A stretch of 5,024 nt of DNA from contig JACZVS010000044.1 in NCBI GenBank assembly GCA_022572525.1, positions 1 to 5,024 on the forward strand, read 5' to 3'. The notes beneath the pieces were generated by a model. It was given only the letters and a program-made list of their open reading frames with translations, did no database searches and was not told where the DNA came from. The position numbers and the translations under genes were made by a program. Shown here one piece after another: positions 4,755 through 5,024 of the stretch (positions are counted from its first letter, which is position 1; each line of letters opens with the position of its first letter). This DNA is from Nanobdellota archaeon (GTDB lineage: Archaea; Nanobdellota; Nanobdellia; Pacearchaeales; UBA12030).

Positions 4755-5024
4755 ATGAAATTGGCAATCATTAGTTTGAAAGGCAAGAGTAGCGAGATGA
4801 TAGCAAGAGCTTCTTCTAAATATTTTGAGAAGGTAAGCAGCTTTGATTTAAGGAATGTGAGAGTAGATGTTGGTGAAGAAACTGCTGTGATGCATGAGGG
4901 CAAGAATCTTGCAGAGTATGATTGTGTGTATGTAAGAGGTTCTCACCGATATGCGGATTTGCTCTGCAGCATCGCTATTGCATTGGAGGGAAAGGTGTAT
5001 ATGCCGATAAATGCAGAATCCTTC
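4755..5024 (+). CDS. rimK: RimK-like ATP-grasp ligase, N-terminal part (cut by the window edge)
   Basis: The first 90 codons are visible and open to the last base; family members have about 280-300 residues. The protein starts MKLAIISLKGKSSEMIARAS and contains NLAEYDCVYVRGSHRYADLL (51-70) and GKVYMPINAESF (79-90). This fits the N-terminal pre-ATP-grasp domain of RimK/LysX/CofF/MptN ligases (FDAVIPR... and YPLNES-like segments). These enzymes use ATP to join an amino acid, commonly glutamate, to a carboxyl group; substrates include ribosomal protein S6 in bacteria, LysW in lysine synthesis, and F420 or methanopterin cofactors. The ATP-binding core is outside the window, so the substrate class cannot be read. 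The adjacent protease gene favours a RimK-type protein-modifying role. A purine-rich aaaggtaagg lies 9-18 bases before the ATG. Confidence 0.8.
   Translation, partial: MKLAIISLKGKSSEMIARASSKYFEKVSSFDLRNVRVDVGEETAVMHEGKNLAEYDCVYVRGSHRYADLLCSIAIALEGKVYMPINAESF

Noticed and set aside
4410..4903. Two minus-strand open frames opposite the protease and RimK genes
   Set aside because: Both are complements of conserved coding regions, with Leu/Phe/Ser-rich low-information sequence.

Overview
The window looks like a piece of an AT-rich archaeal chromosome, most likely from a small-genome DPANN-type lineage (inference). The archaeal signature comes from the genes: an archaeal-type SecY, a DUF106/EMC3-like membrane protein, ribosomal protein eL14 and a prefoldin alpha subunit. 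Promoters also look archaeal: TATA boxes sit about 25-28 bases upstream of ATG codons, as expected for leaderless transcripts. Genes inside operons instead follow each other with 1-base gaps or overlaps.

Layout. Bases 1-48 are the end of a gene that is probably uL15, from the tail of the ribosomal protein operon. secY follows (69-1412). Bases 1394-2181 hold an apparent insertion: a 21-base exact direct repeat of the 3' end of secY flanks a 746-base segment. That segment carries one minus-strand gene of unknown function (2107 to 1399). The gene is split by a one-base frameshift near 1767-1771 and has its own promoter with a duplicated TATA box. Next comes a divergent fold-type-II PLP enzyme resembling threonine synthase (2213-3244), with its own promoter. 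A second operon starts at 3291: DUF106 protein, eL14, prefoldin alpha, a RimK-associated retropepsin-like protease, and the first 90 codons of a RimK-like ATP-grasp ligase, which is cut by the window edge.

How the genes fit together. SecY and the DUF106 protein (Oxa1/EMC3 superfamily) both act in membrane protein insertion. eL14 and prefoldin serve translation and folding of new proteins. The RimK/protease pair is a known partnership for adding amino acids to a protein C-terminus and controlling that modification. Here it sits in the same transcription unit as a ribosomal protein and a chaperone subunit. In many archaea the secY-to-eL14 stretch also holds adk, cmk and eL34; none is present here, and the PLP gene plus the repeat-flanked insert occupy the secY-DUF106 gap. 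No tRNA, rRNA, CRISPR array, integrase or transposase is visible.
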